From the NCBI GenBank assembly GCA_023249375.1, contig JAHFCT010000006.1:1-64000 (forward strand): DNA of 64,000 bases, written 5' to 3'. This document shows positions 25,014-33,552 of this stretch, piece by piece. The DNA comes from Gemmatimonadota bacterium (GTDB lineage Bacteria > Gemmatimonadota > Gemmatimonadetes > Gemmatimonadales > Gemmatimonadaceae). The translations under genes were made by a program, and so were the position numbers. Numbering within the stretch: the stretch's first letter is position 1; every line of letters begins with the position of its first letter. The notes beneath the pieces are model-generated. The model was not told where the DNA came from. It worked only from the letters and a program-made list of their open reading frames with translations, and made no database searches.

Positions 25014-26303
25014 ATGGAACGCCGCCAATTTCTCAGCGGTCTCGCCGCCGCCGGTGTCACGCTCCCCGCGTTTCGCGCGAATGCCATGGAGCAGCTCTTC
25101 AAGGCGAATGTGATCGCCGGCACGCGTGCTCCGGCCGCCCTTGCCGACGACGAACTCTACTGGGCGCAGATCCAGCGCGCATTCGACGCCGACCGCACGA
25201 TGATCAACCTGAACAACGGGGGGATCTCGCCGACGCCGTCGCACGTGCTCGAGCAGATGATCCGCGACCTGAAGTTCACCAACGAATTGCCGGTGGAGCA
25301 CATGTGGCGCGTGCTCGAGCCGCGCATGGAAAGCACGCGGCGCGATCTCGCTCGCGACTTTGGCTGTGATCCGGACGAAATGGCGGTCGTTCGCAACGCC
25401 TCCGAGGCCAACGAGACCATGATCTTCGGCCTCGACCTCAAGCGCGGCGACGAGGTGATCGTCACCAACCAGAACTACCCGCGGATGATCACGTCGTGGC
25501 AGCAGCGCGAGCGCCGCGAAGGGATCGTGCTCAAGCAGGTCTCGTTCAAAGTGCCGCCGCCGAGTGACCAGTACATCGTGGATCAGTTCAAGGCCGCGAT
25601 CACGCCGCGCACCAAGGTCATTGAAGTCACGCACATCACCAATCTCACGGGGCAGATTCTCCCCGTGCGGCAGATCGTGCAGATGGCGCGCCCGCTGGGC
25701 ATCGAAGTGTTCGTGGACGGCGCGCACGCCTTCAACCATTTCCCGTTCACGCGCGATGCGCTCGACTGCGACTACTACGGCACGTCGCTGCACAAATGGA
25801 CGCACGCGCCGATCGGCACGGGCTTCCTCTACGTGCGCAAGGCAAAGATCGGGCAGCTCTGGTCGCTGATGGGGTCCACCGAAGGGAATCACGCGAACAT
25901 CCGCAAGTACGAGGAAATCGGCACGCATCCTCAGGCGAACTTCAACGCCGTCTCGGCGGCGCTGGCGTTCAGCCGCGGCATTGGCGCCGATCGCAAGATC
26001 GCGCGCCTGCGCTATCTGCGTGACCGGTGGGCCAAGCGTCTGCTGGCGTCGAGCGATCGCGTGAAGGTGCTGACGCCGCTCGACAATGACCGCGCGGGAG
26101 CCATTTGCCTCTTCAGCGTTGACGGCATCGATCCGGGCAAACTCGGCGGCTGGCTGCTCGACAAGTACAAGGTTGTGACGACACCGATCGGACATCCCGA
26201 GTTCAGCGGCATTCGGATCACGCCGAGCGTGTACACCAGCGTGGATGAGATCGATACGTTCGGCGACGCGGTGCTGAAGGCGATTGCGAAGGGCATCGCG
26301 TAG
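25014..26303 (+). CDS. Class V aminotransferase-fold PLP enzyme with a Tat signal
   Basis: Start at the ATG of MERRQFLSGLAAAG, a twin-arginine-type leader, so export across the inner membrane is likely. The open frame upstream runs through repeat R2 and is rejected. The 429 residues follow the isopenicillin-N-epimerase/cysteine-desulfurase-like fold. They have NNGGISPTPSHVLEQM near the start, NASEANETMIFGLDLKRGDE, and VFVDGAHAFNHF. The PLP lysine is in SLHKWTHAPIGTGF (Lys261). No cysteine-desulfurase catalytic Cys loop is evident. Exported PLP enzymes of this type are common in Gemmatimonadota and relatives; the substrate is unknown. Confidence 0.85.
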   Translation: MERRQFLSGLAAAGVTLPAFRANAMEQLFKANVIAGTRAPAALADDELYWAQIQRAFDADRTMINLNNGGISPTPSHVLEQMIRDLKFTNELPVEHMWRVLEPRMESTRRDLARDFGCDPDEMAVVRNASEANETMIFGLDLKRGDEVIVTNQNYPRMITSWQQRERREGIVLKQVSFKVPPPSDQYIVDQFKAAITPRTKVIEVTHITNLTGQILPVRQIVQMARPLGIEVFVDGAHAFNHFPFTRDALDCDYYGTSLHKWTHAPIGTGFLYVRKAKIGQLWSLMGSTEGNHANIRKYEEIGTHPQANFNAVSAALAFSRGIGADRKIARLRYLRDRWAKRLLASSDRVKVLTPLDNDRAGAICLFSVDGIDPGKLGGWLLDKYKVVTTPIGHPEFSGIRITPSVYTSVDEIDTFGDAVLKAIAKGIA

Positions 26304-26413
26304 CAGTCAGGCGTGGTGGACGACAAGTGGTGGACGGGCCGCCTCGCGGCGTCCGTTTCCGTTGTAGGTTTTGCGCGCAGAGCGTCTCCGGTCGTGCGTG
26401 GTGCACACACTGT

Positions 26414-26505
26414 CCACGGATGATCCGGACGTTCACGGACGAACACGGATGCCGCGATGGGATTATCCCGATTGAGCCAGGTGCGCGTCGTCCGTTAGAT
26501 CCGTG
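26414..26505. repeat. Degraded R-family inverted repeat, copy R3
   Basis: Left arm CCACGGATGATCCGGACG, then TTCACGGACGAACACGGAT; right side only GTCCGTTAGATCCGTG. Arm words match other R copies, but spacing is disturbed and the far end is lost. It occupies the 255-base gap between the aminotransferase and EVE-protein genes, in which no gene was found. Confidence 0.5.
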
Positions 26506-26558
26506 TATTTCGTCGGTCGTCCGCAACACGGTGTTGTTCACCAATGCCAGGGTATCCG

Positions 26559-27293
26559 ATGGCTGCGAAGAAGAAGCCCTCTGCGAAGAAGAAGTTGGCG
26601 GCAAACAAAGCGCCGGCTCTGAAGAAGAAGCCGGCGGCAACGAAGGCGCCGGCTCTGAAGAAGAAGCCGGCGGCAACGAAGGCGCCGGCTCTGAAGAAGA
26701 AGACGGCTCTGAAGAAGAGACCGACCGCCGCACGGAGGCCGGCAGCAAAGCCCGCACTCGAGGCATCGCAGTTTGCGACGAAGGACGGCGGGCCGTGGGG
26801 CAAGTGCTTCCTGCCGCGCATCGATGGCGAGCGGCGCTGCTGGCTGGTGAAGTCCGAACCTGAAACGTTCTCATGGGACGATCTGCTCGCGTCGCCGAAT
26901 GGAACGACGCACTGGGACGGCGTGCGCAACTTCGCGGCGCGGAATTTTCTGCGCGACGGCATGCGGGTGGGTGATCAGGTGTTCTTCTATCATTCGAGCT
27001 CGGAGCCCGCGGCGATTGTCGGCGTCTGCGACGTTGCGCACGCGCCGTATCCTGATCCCACGGCGTTTGATCCGGCGCATCCGGGATTCGATGAGGCGTC
27101 GTCGCTTGCGGCTCCCACCTGGTTCGTCGTGGACATTCGCGCGGTGGAATCGCTCAAACGTCCGGTCACGCTTGCCATGATCAAGAAAGAGAAGACGCTG
27201 GCGCAGATGGCGCTGCTGCGCATCGGCCGGCTGTCGGTGACGCCGGTGACCGCGGCGGAGTGGAAGACGATCATTGGCATGTCGCAGGGCTGA
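26559..27293 (+). CDS. EVE-domain protein with an N-terminal histone-H1-like Lys/Ala/Pro tail
   Basis: Start at 26559 (MAAKKKPSAKKK), preceded by AGGG seven bases upstream; ATG 26544 is in frame and possible. Residues 1-65 are a lysine, alanine and proline repeat region (KKPAATKAPALKK repeated), like the tails of bacterial H1-type nucleoid proteins. Residues 95-244 are an EVE domain (PUA-like fold): RCWLVKSEPETFSWDDLL, THWDGVRNFAARNFLRDGM and GDQVFFYHSSSEPAAIVGVC. EVE domains recognise modified bases in DNA or RNA, so this could be a DNA-bound reader of methylated cytosine. The next gene starts five bases after the stop. Confidence 0.85.
   Translation: MAAKKKPSAKKKLAANKAPALKKKPAATKAPALKKKPAATKAPALKKKTALKKRPTAARRPAAKPALEASQFATKDGGPWGKCFLPRIDGERRCWLVKSEPETFSWDDLLASPNGTTHWDGVRNFAARNFLRDGMRVGDQVFFYHSSSEPAAIVGVCDVAHAPYPDPTAFDPAHPGFDEASSLAAPTWFVVDIRAVESLKRPVTLAMIKKEKTLAQMALLRIGRLSVTPVTAAEWKTIIGMSQG
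26585..26692. repeat. 36-bp tandem repeat coding the basic tail
   Basis: Three directly adjacent 36-base units starting GAAGAAGAAG and ending GCGCCGGCTCT: 26585-26620, 26621-26656 and 26657-26692, with a shortened fourth. Units two and three are identical and unit one has a few changes. This points to recent duplication by slippage, so tail length is likely variable between strains. Confidence 0.85.
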
Positions 27294-27297
27294 GCAC

Positions 27298-30048
27298 ATG
27301 TTCGCGGGTCGCCGCGGGATCGCATGGGTGTTGCCGCTGATGCTCGCGGGCGCGGCGTCGCTGTCCGCTCAAGAGCCGACGCGGGCTCCATCGCAGGCGC
27401 CGGCGCCGATGCGCGCACGGGAACAACGGCCAGGCGCCCGTCCGGCGCCGTGGATGGACTCGCGGATTGCCGCCGCCAAGCGCGCGCAGCTGCTGCTCGC
27501 CCGGATGAACCTCGACGAGAAGTTCTGGCAGCTCTTCATGATCCCCGGCGATCCCGTGCGCGACACCGCGGCCTTTGCCCACGGGGCGTACGGTGTGCAG
27601 CTGCTCGACCTGCGCGGCGAGGCGCACCCGGTGGAGAGCCGGTGGGCCGCGGCGGCTCGCGCCGATTCGGTGCAGCGCTTCTTCGTCGAGCGCACCCGCC
27701 TCGGCATACCGGCGATTCTCTTTGAAGAAGGCGTGCACGGACTCATGCAGCAGGGCGCGACGGCGTTTCCGCAGGCCATCGCGCTGGCGGCGACGTTCGA
27801 TACGGCGCTCGTCGGAAGCATCGCGCGCGAGATCGCAGAGCAGTCGCGCGAACGCGGCGTGCGGCAGCTGCTGTCGCCGGTGATCAATCTGGCGCGTGAC
27901 CCGCGATGGGGGCGCGTGGAAGAGACATACGGCGAAGACGCGCAGCTGAGCAGCGCCATGGGCGTGGCGTTCGTTCGCGCGCTCGAGCAGGCGGGCGTCG
28001 TGGCGACGCCCAAGCACTTCGTCGCCAACTACGGCGACGGCGGCCGCGATTCCTACCCGATTGCACTCGACCGTGCGACACTCACGGACCTCTACTTTCC
28101 GCCATTCCGCGCCGCCATCGCCAACGGCGGCGCGCGATCGATCATGGCGTCGTACAACAGCGTGAACGGGCTGCCGGCATCCGCGAGCGCCGACCTGCTC
28201 ACCCGCACACTGCGCGGCGAATGGAAATTTGGCGGTGTCGTCGTCGCCGACCAAGGCGGCGTGGGCGGCGCCAATGTCCTGCACCACACGGCGTCGGACT
28301 ACGCCGACGCGACCGTGCGCGCGATGCGCGCCGGACTCGACGTGATCTTTCAAGGAAGCGCACCAGACGCCCGCCTGTTCTGGCCGGCGTTCCGCGACGG
28401 CAAGGTGCCGCGCGCCGTCGTGGACACCGCGGTGCTTCGCGTGTTGCGCCTGAAGTTCGCGCTCGGGCTCTTCGACCATCCGTATGTCTCCGATCCCGCG
28501 CGTGATCCGCAGCGCGCCGAGCCGGAGCGACGCGCGGCCCAGACAGATCTCGCGCGCGCTGCCGCCGAAGGTTCCATCGTACTCCTCCGCAACGAGCACG
28601 CCGGGCTGCCGTGGCGCGACGACGTCGCGCGCATCGCGGTCATCGGCGAAGGCGCCGACTCGATTCCGCTTGGCGGATACAGCGTTCGCCCGCAGCACAT
28701 GCGCTCGCTGATCGACGAGCTGAACGCGCGTCGGCCGGGAATGGACACGGTGCTCCATGCGCCGGGGCCTGGGCTCGGCAAGCCCATCTGGGGCGTCGTC
28801 GATCGGAGCGCACTCGCGCACGACTCGCTTGGCGCGGCGACGCTGGGATTGCGCGCCGAGTATTTCGCGACGGGCACAGTGGAAGGCGCGCCCGCGTCGG
28901 TGCGTGTGGACGGCGGCGTCGATTTCAACTGGACGTTCATGCGCCCGACACGCGGACTGGGCACCGACTGGTATTCCGTACGGTGGACCGGATCGGTGAA
29001 CGTGCCCGCCGGCGACAGCGTGCGCGTGGCCGTCGAGGGGGACGACGGCTATCGGCTCTGGCTGGACGGTGCGCTGGTCGTGGATGCGAATCGGAAGGTG
29101 TCGTACGGCGTGCGTGCGGCACCCGGCCGGCTCTCCCCCGGGCGTCATGCGCTGCGCCTCGAATACCGGCAGACCACCGGGACCGGGCGCATTCGCCTGC
29201 TCTGGGACAAGCACTCGGCTGAAGCGGCACGTGCCCAAGCGGCGCACCTCGACGCGGCGGTTGCCATTGCGCGCCGCGCCGACGTGGCGCTGATCACGGT
29301 CGGCGTGGATGAAGGAGAGTTTCGTGATCGCTCGTCGTTGCACCTGCCTGGCCGGCAGGAAGAACTGATCGAGCGAGTGGCGAGTACGGGCACGCCGGTG
29401 GTCGTTGTGGTGTTCGCGGGCGGAGCGGTGATCACCTCGCCGTGGATGGAACGCGTTGGGGCAGTGCTGTATGCGTTCTATCCGGGAGAGGCGGGCGCCG
29501 AGGCCATCGCGAAGGTGTTGTTCGGCAAGGTGAACCCGTCGGGACGGATGCCGTACACCGTGCCACGCTTCGAGGGACAGTTGCCGCTGGTGTACGATCA
29601 CCTGCCCACCGGACGCGGCGACGATTATGTGGACCTCACCGGCCAGCCGCTCTTTCCGTTTGGCTTCGGGCTGTCGTACACGGAGTTCTCGTATCGCGAC
29701 CTCACGTTGTCGCGGCCAGTCATGTCGTCCGCAGACACGGTGCACGTGCGGATGCTGGTCAAGAACGTCGGCATGCGGGCGGGGTTTGAAGTTGTTCAGC
29801 TCTACGTGCGCCACGTCACGGCACCTACGGCGCAGCCAGTGCTGGCGCTGCGCGACTTTGCGCGCGTGTGGTTGAATGCGGGCGAGGAGCGGGCGGTTGA
29901 GTTTGCGCTGCCGGCCGGTGCGCTGGCCGTGCGCGATGAGAGCGGTCGCGTGGTGCTCACCGACGGGGAGGTCACGCTGTACGTTGGGGCGTCATCGCGC
30001 GACATTCGCCTGCGCACGACGTTGCAGACACAAGGAGCCCGGAAGTGA
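27298..30048 (+). CDS. GH3 family beta-glycosidase with an inserted PA14 domain
   Basis: A 916-residue exported enzyme (signal peptide about 1-26, ASLSAQEP). The GH3 N-domain covers 45-335, with the nucleophile in VVVADQGGVGG (Asp318). The second domain (about 425-760) is interrupted by a PA14 domain at 518-640 (GLRAEYFATGTVEGAP, AVEGDDGYRLWLDGALVV). It resumes with ADVALITVGVDEGEFRDRSS and GRQEELIERVASTG. A fibronectin-III-like domain ends the protein (FGFGLSYTEFSYRDLTLS). Likely beta-glucosidase or beta-xylosidase acting on oligosaccharides. Start ATG 27298 lies five bases after the EVE gene; its stop overlaps the next start (GTGA). Confidence 0.93.
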   Translation: MFAGRRGIAWVLPLMLAGAASLSAQEPTRAPSQAPAPMRAREQRPGARPAPWMDSRIAAAKRAQLLLARMNLDEKFWQLFMIPGDPVRDTAAFAHGAYGVQLLDLRGEAHPVESRWAAAARADSVQRFFVERTRLGIPAILFEEGVHGLMQQGATAFPQAIALAATFDTALVGSIAREIAEQSRERGVRQLLSPVINLARDPRWGRVEETYGEDAQLSSAMGVAFVRALEQAGVVATPKHFVANYGDGGRDSYPIALDRATLTDLYFPPFRAAIANGGARSIMASYNSVNGLPASASADLLTRTLRGEWKFGGVVVADQGGVGGANVLHHTASDYADATVRAMRAGLDVIFQGSAPDARLFWPAFRDGKVPRAVVDTAVLRVLRLKFALGLFDHPYVSDPARDPQRAEPERRAAQTDLARAAAEGSIVLLRNEHAGLPWRDDVARIAVIGEGADSIPLGGYSVRPQHMRSLIDELNARRPGMDTVLHAPGPGLGKPIWGVVDRSALAHDSLGAATLGLRAEYFATGTVEGAPASVRVDGGVDFNWTFMRPTRGLGTDWYSVRWTGSVNVPAGDSVRVAVEGDDGYRLWLDGALVVDANRKVSYGVRAAPGRLSPGRHALRLEYRQTTGTGRIRLLWDKHSAEAARAQAAHLDAAVAIARRADVALITVGVDEGEFRDRSSLHLPGRQEELIERVASTGTPVVVVVFAGGAVITSPWMERVGAVLYAFYPGEAGAEAIAKVLFGKVNPSGRMPYTVPRFEGQLPLVYDHLPTGRGDDYVDLTGQPLFPFGFGLSYTEFSYRDLTLSRPVMSSADTVHVRMLVKNVGMRAGFEVVQLYVRHVTAPTAQPVLALRDFARVWLNAGEERAVEFALPAGALAVRDESGRVVLTDGEVTLYVGASSRDIRLRTTLQTQGARK

Positions 30049-31487
30049 GTGATGAACATGCGCCAGGTGGAGTGACCCGCCGGGACTTTGCCGCGATGCT
30101 TGCGGGATCGGCGTTCGCGGCTGCCGGTGCACGCGCGGCGTTCGCACGCACGGCCGACTGGCCCGCGGGAAGCGAATTGTCGCGCGGCGCCTTACCGTTC
30201 GCGCGGCCGCACCCGACACCGTCGCAGCTCGCGTGGCAGCGAGACGAGTTCGCCATCTTCCTGCACTTCGGGGTGAACACCTTCACCGATCGCGAGTGGG
30301 GTGACGGCAAGGAAGATCCGGTGATCTTCAACCTCACGGCGCTCGACGCGCGGCAGTGGGCGCGGACTGCGCGGGAAGCGGGAGCGCGCAGCGTCATTCT
30401 CACGGCGAAACACCACGACGGCTTCTGCCTGTGGCCCACGAAGACGACGTCGCATTCGGTGGCGAGCAGTCCGTGGCGGGGTGGCAAGGGTGATGTGGTG
30501 CGCGAGTTCGTTGATGCGGCACGTGCCGAGAAGCTGCGCGTCGGGCTGTATTGCTCGCCGTGGGATCGCAACGCCGCCGTCTATGGCGATTCGCCGAAGT
30601 ACAACGATTTCTACATCGCGCAGCTCACGGAACTGCTCACGCAGTACGGTGAGATCGCCGAGGTATGGTTTGACGGCGCCAACGGCGAAGGGCCGAACGG
30701 GCGCAAGCAGCTGTACGACTGGCCGCGCATCTGGGGCACCGTGCGACGGCTCCAGCCATCGGCGGTGATCTTCTCCGACGCGGGGCCGGACATTCGCTGG
30801 ATTGGCAACGAGAGCGGCTCGGCAGGCGATCCGAACTGGTCCACGGTCGATCCGTCCATCGTCACCGCACCGGGCGTTGACGGCCCGGAGATCATTCGCT
30901 CGCTGCAGCACGGCGATCGCGAGGGGACGGTGTGGCGTCCTGGAGAAACCGACGTCTCCATTCGGCCGGGGTGGTTCTATCACGCCGCTGATGACGCCAA
31001 AGTGAAATCCGTTGACGCGCTGGTGCGCATCTGGTTCTCGTCCGTTGGACGAAACAGCAAGCTGCTGCTGAACGTGCCGCCCAACCGCGAAGGGCGGCTC
31101 GCCGACGTCGATGTGAAGCGGCTGCTGGAGTTCAAGGAGGCGCGAGACCACTTGTTCGCGCACGAACTGCCCCGGCTCGGCTTTGGCTGGAAGATCGGCC
31201 CCGGGCGTCGTATCGAGGGGATGGCCGCGCTGCCACAGCCGACCGCGATCGGTGTGATTCGGCTGTCCGAGCGCATTCAGGAAGGACAGCAGGTCGCCAA
31301 GTATCGTGTTGAGGGTGACACGGGAGACGGCGTCTGGCGATTGCTCACGCGCGGTGAGACGATCGGTTACTGCAAGCTTGATCGCGTGCCGCCCGTTGGC
31401 CGCGTGGCACGGCTGCGCATTACCGTTGATGAGTTCGCCGAGACGATTGCGAGCATCGGTGTGCGCATTTTTCCGGCGGATTCGTAA
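30045..31487 (+). CDS. Tat-exported GH29 alpha-L-fucosidase
   Basis: A 480-residue enzyme with a twin-arginine leader (VTRRDFAAMLAGSAFAAAG). The GH29 barrel shows FLHFGVNTFTDREWG, VILTAKHHDGFCLWPTKTTS and the nucleophile in AEVWFDGANGEG (Asp210), followed by WSTVDPS and NVPPNREG. The C-terminal 120 residues form a beta domain. The compact catalytic layout fits the GH29-B group, which prefers branched alpha-1,3/4 fucosides; that subgroup call is tentative. The GTG start overlaps the GH3 stop, so both glycosidases are co-translated. Together they suggest stepwise removal of fucose and beta-linked sugars from a plant, algal or host-type glycan. Confidence 0.9.
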   Translation: MSDEHAPGGVTRRDFAAMLAGSAFAAAGARAAFARTADWPAGSELSRGALPFARPHPTPSQLAWQRDEFAIFLHFGVNTFTDREWGDGKEDPVIFNLTALDARQWARTAREAGARSVILTAKHHDGFCLWPTKTTSHSVASSPWRGGKGDVVREFVDAARAEKLRVGLYCSPWDRNAAVYGDSPKYNDFYIAQLTELLTQYGEIAEVWFDGANGEGPNGRKQLYDWPRIWGTVRRLQPSAVIFSDAGPDIRWIGNESGSAGDPNWSTVDPSIVTAPGVDGPEIIRSLQHGDREGTVWRPGETDVSIRPGWFYHAADDAKVKSVDALVRIWFSSVGRNSKLLLNVPPNREGRLADVDVKRLLEFKEARDHLFAHELPRLGFGWKIGPGRRIEGMAALPQPTAIGVIRLSERIQEGQQVAKYRVEGDTGDGVWRLLTRGETIGYCKLDRVPPVGRVARLRITVDEFAETIASIGVRIFPADS

Positions 31488-31523
31488 GTTCAAGCATTCC
31501 GGCCCCCCGCTGCGTTTCTCCAG

Positions 31524-31547
31524 TGTCCGCGTTCATCTGCACGCGGC
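31524..31547. repeat. Degraded single arm of the R repeat family
   Basis: TGTCCGCGTTCATCTGCAC resembles the right-arm words TCCGTGTTCATCCGTGC of intact R copies. There is no partner arm in the 78-base gap between the fucosidase and M14 peptidase genes. Probably a remnant; the match is short. Confidence 0.3.
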
Positions 31548-31565
31548 GGTGACCACCCGTTCCGG

Positions 31566-33476
31566 ATGTCCATCATGACTCTGCGTTCAGCTGGGATTCT
31601 CGCGGTCGCGCTCAGCGTGGCTGCGTCGGGCGCTGCCGCTCAGCGCGGCTTCCCTCGCAATGAAGGCCCGTCGGGCCCGCCGAAAGTTCTCATCGTCCCG
31701 GGCGTGCGTTCCGGGACGAGCGAATTCCTGCTTGCGAACTACCCCGAGACGAAACCACTCGTCGCCGGCCAGATGGACTTCAAGCACTACCACACCAGCG
31801 TCGAGATCGAGGAGTGGCTGCGGAAGTGGGCCAAGGACCACCCCGATTTTGTGGATCTCACCTCGGTGGGGAAGAGCTTCGGCGGCCGTGACATCTGGCA
31901 GTTGACGCTGACCAACAAGAAGACGGGCAAGGACACCGACAAGCCCGCGGCATGGTTCGAGGGCGGCCGCCACTCGGGTGAGATCACCGGCACGGAGAGC
32001 GCGCTGTTTCTCGCGTGGCACCTGATCGAGAACTACGGCAAGGATGCCGAGATCACCAAGCTGCTCGACACGCGCGCGGTGTACATCAAGCCGATGAACA
32101 ACCCGGACGGTTCCGACATGTACCGGCTGACCGCGCAGTCGAACCGGAGCACCGTGCGTCCGTTCGACGACGACGGGGACGGCCTGCTGGATGAGGACCC
32201 GCCCGAGGACATCGACGGCGACGGCTACATCATGCAGATGCGCAAGTACGTTGGGCCCGGCAAGGGAGACGCCATCAAGGACACGCTCGACAAGTCCGGG
32301 CGCCTCATGCGGCGCGTCGGCGCCGGGAAGGGCGACTACCTGCTGCTGGCAGAAGGGATCGACAACGATGGCGACGGGCGCGTGAATGAGGACGGCATCG
32401 GCGGGCTCGATCTGCACCGCAACTATCCCGAGAACTGGCGTCCGATGCGCGAGGCGACGGGCCGCGGCTACACGCAGGGCGGTTCCGGCGAATATCCGCT
32501 CTCCGAAACGGAGACGCGCGCGGTGGTGCTCTTCCTGCTGTCGCACCCGAACGTCGGCGTCGCGAACTCGATGGACACCGCCGTGCCGATGATGCTCCGC
32601 GCGCCGTCGACCTGCGAAGAGACGGAGTGCATGTACCCGGCGGACCTCAGGTTCTATCAGCACTTCGATTCCGTCGGCATCGCCAAGACCAACTATCCGT
32701 GGGCGGGCGATGTGTATCGCACCTACGCCACGCGCGGCGGCATCAATCCGATCACGGGCGATTCGGCGCGTCCCGAGCCGCTGTTCGGCCACGGTCCTGA
32801 TTTTGGCTACTTCCAGTACGGCGCCATCTGGTACGGCGACGAGATCTGGAACGGCGGGCGCGAGAAGGACTACAACAAGGACGGACGCGTCGATGAGTAT
32901 GAAGTGCTGCGTTTCTGCGATGAGGAATACGCGGGCAAGTGCTTCAAGCCGTGGACGAAGTTCAACGCCGGCGGCACGCTCGGTGAAGTCGAACTCGGCG
33001 GGATGAACCCGAAGTTCTGGTCGCAGAACCCCCCAGCCGAGTGGCTGGAGAAATGGGCGCGGAACGAGGCGATGTTCAACCTGTATCTCGCGCAGTCGCT
33101 GCCATCGGTGGAGATCGTGAGTGTCACGTCGGCGCTGGTGAAGCCGCTCAAGCCGGCGAAGGGTGCGAAGGTCGTGAGCGATTCGGCGACGCACGAGGTG
33201 AAGGTGACGCTCCGCAACAGCGGGCGGCTGCCCACCGCGCTTGAGATGGCGAAGCGCGTGAAGATCGTGCGCTCCGACATGATCTCGCTGCGCGCGGGAA
33301 GCGCGAACACCAGGCTGATCGGCCGCGCCCCCGAGTTCTGGCTGAACGGCGGCGAGACGAAGGTGATCACGCTGCGCGTGAAGGCGGGCCCGTCGGCCGA
33401 GGACCGAAAGCTCACCCTTCACTACACGAGCACGCGCGGCGGACTTGCGGACGCGGTGCATCAGATCGCGCCCTGA
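31566..33476 (+). CDS. Secreted M14-family zinc carboxypeptidase
   Basis: A 636-residue exported peptidase (signal peptide about 1-25, SGAAAQ). Zinc ligands are seen in GGRHSGEITGTES (His136, Glu139) and GLDLHRNYP (His284). The usual MNNPDGSDMYR segment lies between them, and a conserved ETETRAVVLFL follows. Between the ligands it carries calcium-binding-like acidic loops (DDDGDGLLDEDPPEDIDGDG, then DNDGDGRVNEDG), and a third at NKDGRVDEYE. The final 130 residues form a beta-rich domain. It should release C-terminal residues from extracellular peptides. ATG 31575 is an alternative start. A strong terminator follows. Confidence 0.9.
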   Translation: MSIMTLRSAGILAVALSVAASGAAAQRGFPRNEGPSGPPKVLIVPGVRSGTSEFLLANYPETKPLVAGQMDFKHYHTSVEIEEWLRKWAKDHPDFVDLTSVGKSFGGRDIWQLTLTNKKTGKDTDKPAAWFEGGRHSGEITGTESALFLAWHLIENYGKDAEITKLLDTRAVYIKPMNNPDGSDMYRLTAQSNRSTVRPFDDDGDGLLDEDPPEDIDGDGYIMQMRKYVGPGKGDAIKDTLDKSGRLMRRVGAGKGDYLLLAEGIDNDGDGRVNEDGIGGLDLHRNYPENWRPMREATGRGYTQGGSGEYPLSETETRAVVLFLLSHPNVGVANSMDTAVPMMLRAPSTCEETECMYPADLRFYQHFDSVGIAKTNYPWAGDVYRTYATRGGINPITGDSARPEPLFGHGPDFGYFQYGAIWYGDEIWNGGREKDYNKDGRVDEYEVLRFCDEEYAGKCFKPWTKFNAGGTLGEVELGGMNPKFWSQNPPAEWLEKWARNEAMFNLYLAQSLPSVEIVSVTSALVKPLKPAKGAKVVSDSATHEVKVTLRNSGRLPTALEMAKRVKIVRSDMISLRAGSANTRLIGRAPEFWLNGGETKVITLRVKAGPSAEDRKLTLHYTSTRGGLADAVHQIAP

Positions 33477-33498
33477 GCGCGCGCAACCCGCGAAACAA

Positions 33499-33529
33499 GC
33501 GCCCCGCGACGGATGACGTCGCGGGGCGC
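33499..33529. terminator. Perfect 12-bp GC hairpin between convergent genes
   Basis: GCGCCCCGCGAC (33499-33510), loop GGATGAC, GTCGCGGGGCGC (33518-33529), then ATTGTT. It sits in the 76-base gap between the convergent M14 peptidase and histidine kinase genes and can serve both. Confidence 0.75.
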
Positions 33530-33552
33530 ATTGTTCGGCGTTCTGTGCGGCG

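Noticed and set aside
26327-26863. 178-residue plus-strand frame overlapping the EVE gene
   Set aside because: It is the same repeat read in another frame (Glu/Gly-rich) and begins in degraded repeat R3.
27271-29814. 847-residue open frame opposite the GH3 gene
   Set aside because: Composition is His/Arg-rich without motifs, as expected for the antisense of GC-rich coding DNA; the GH3 protein is fully recognisable.
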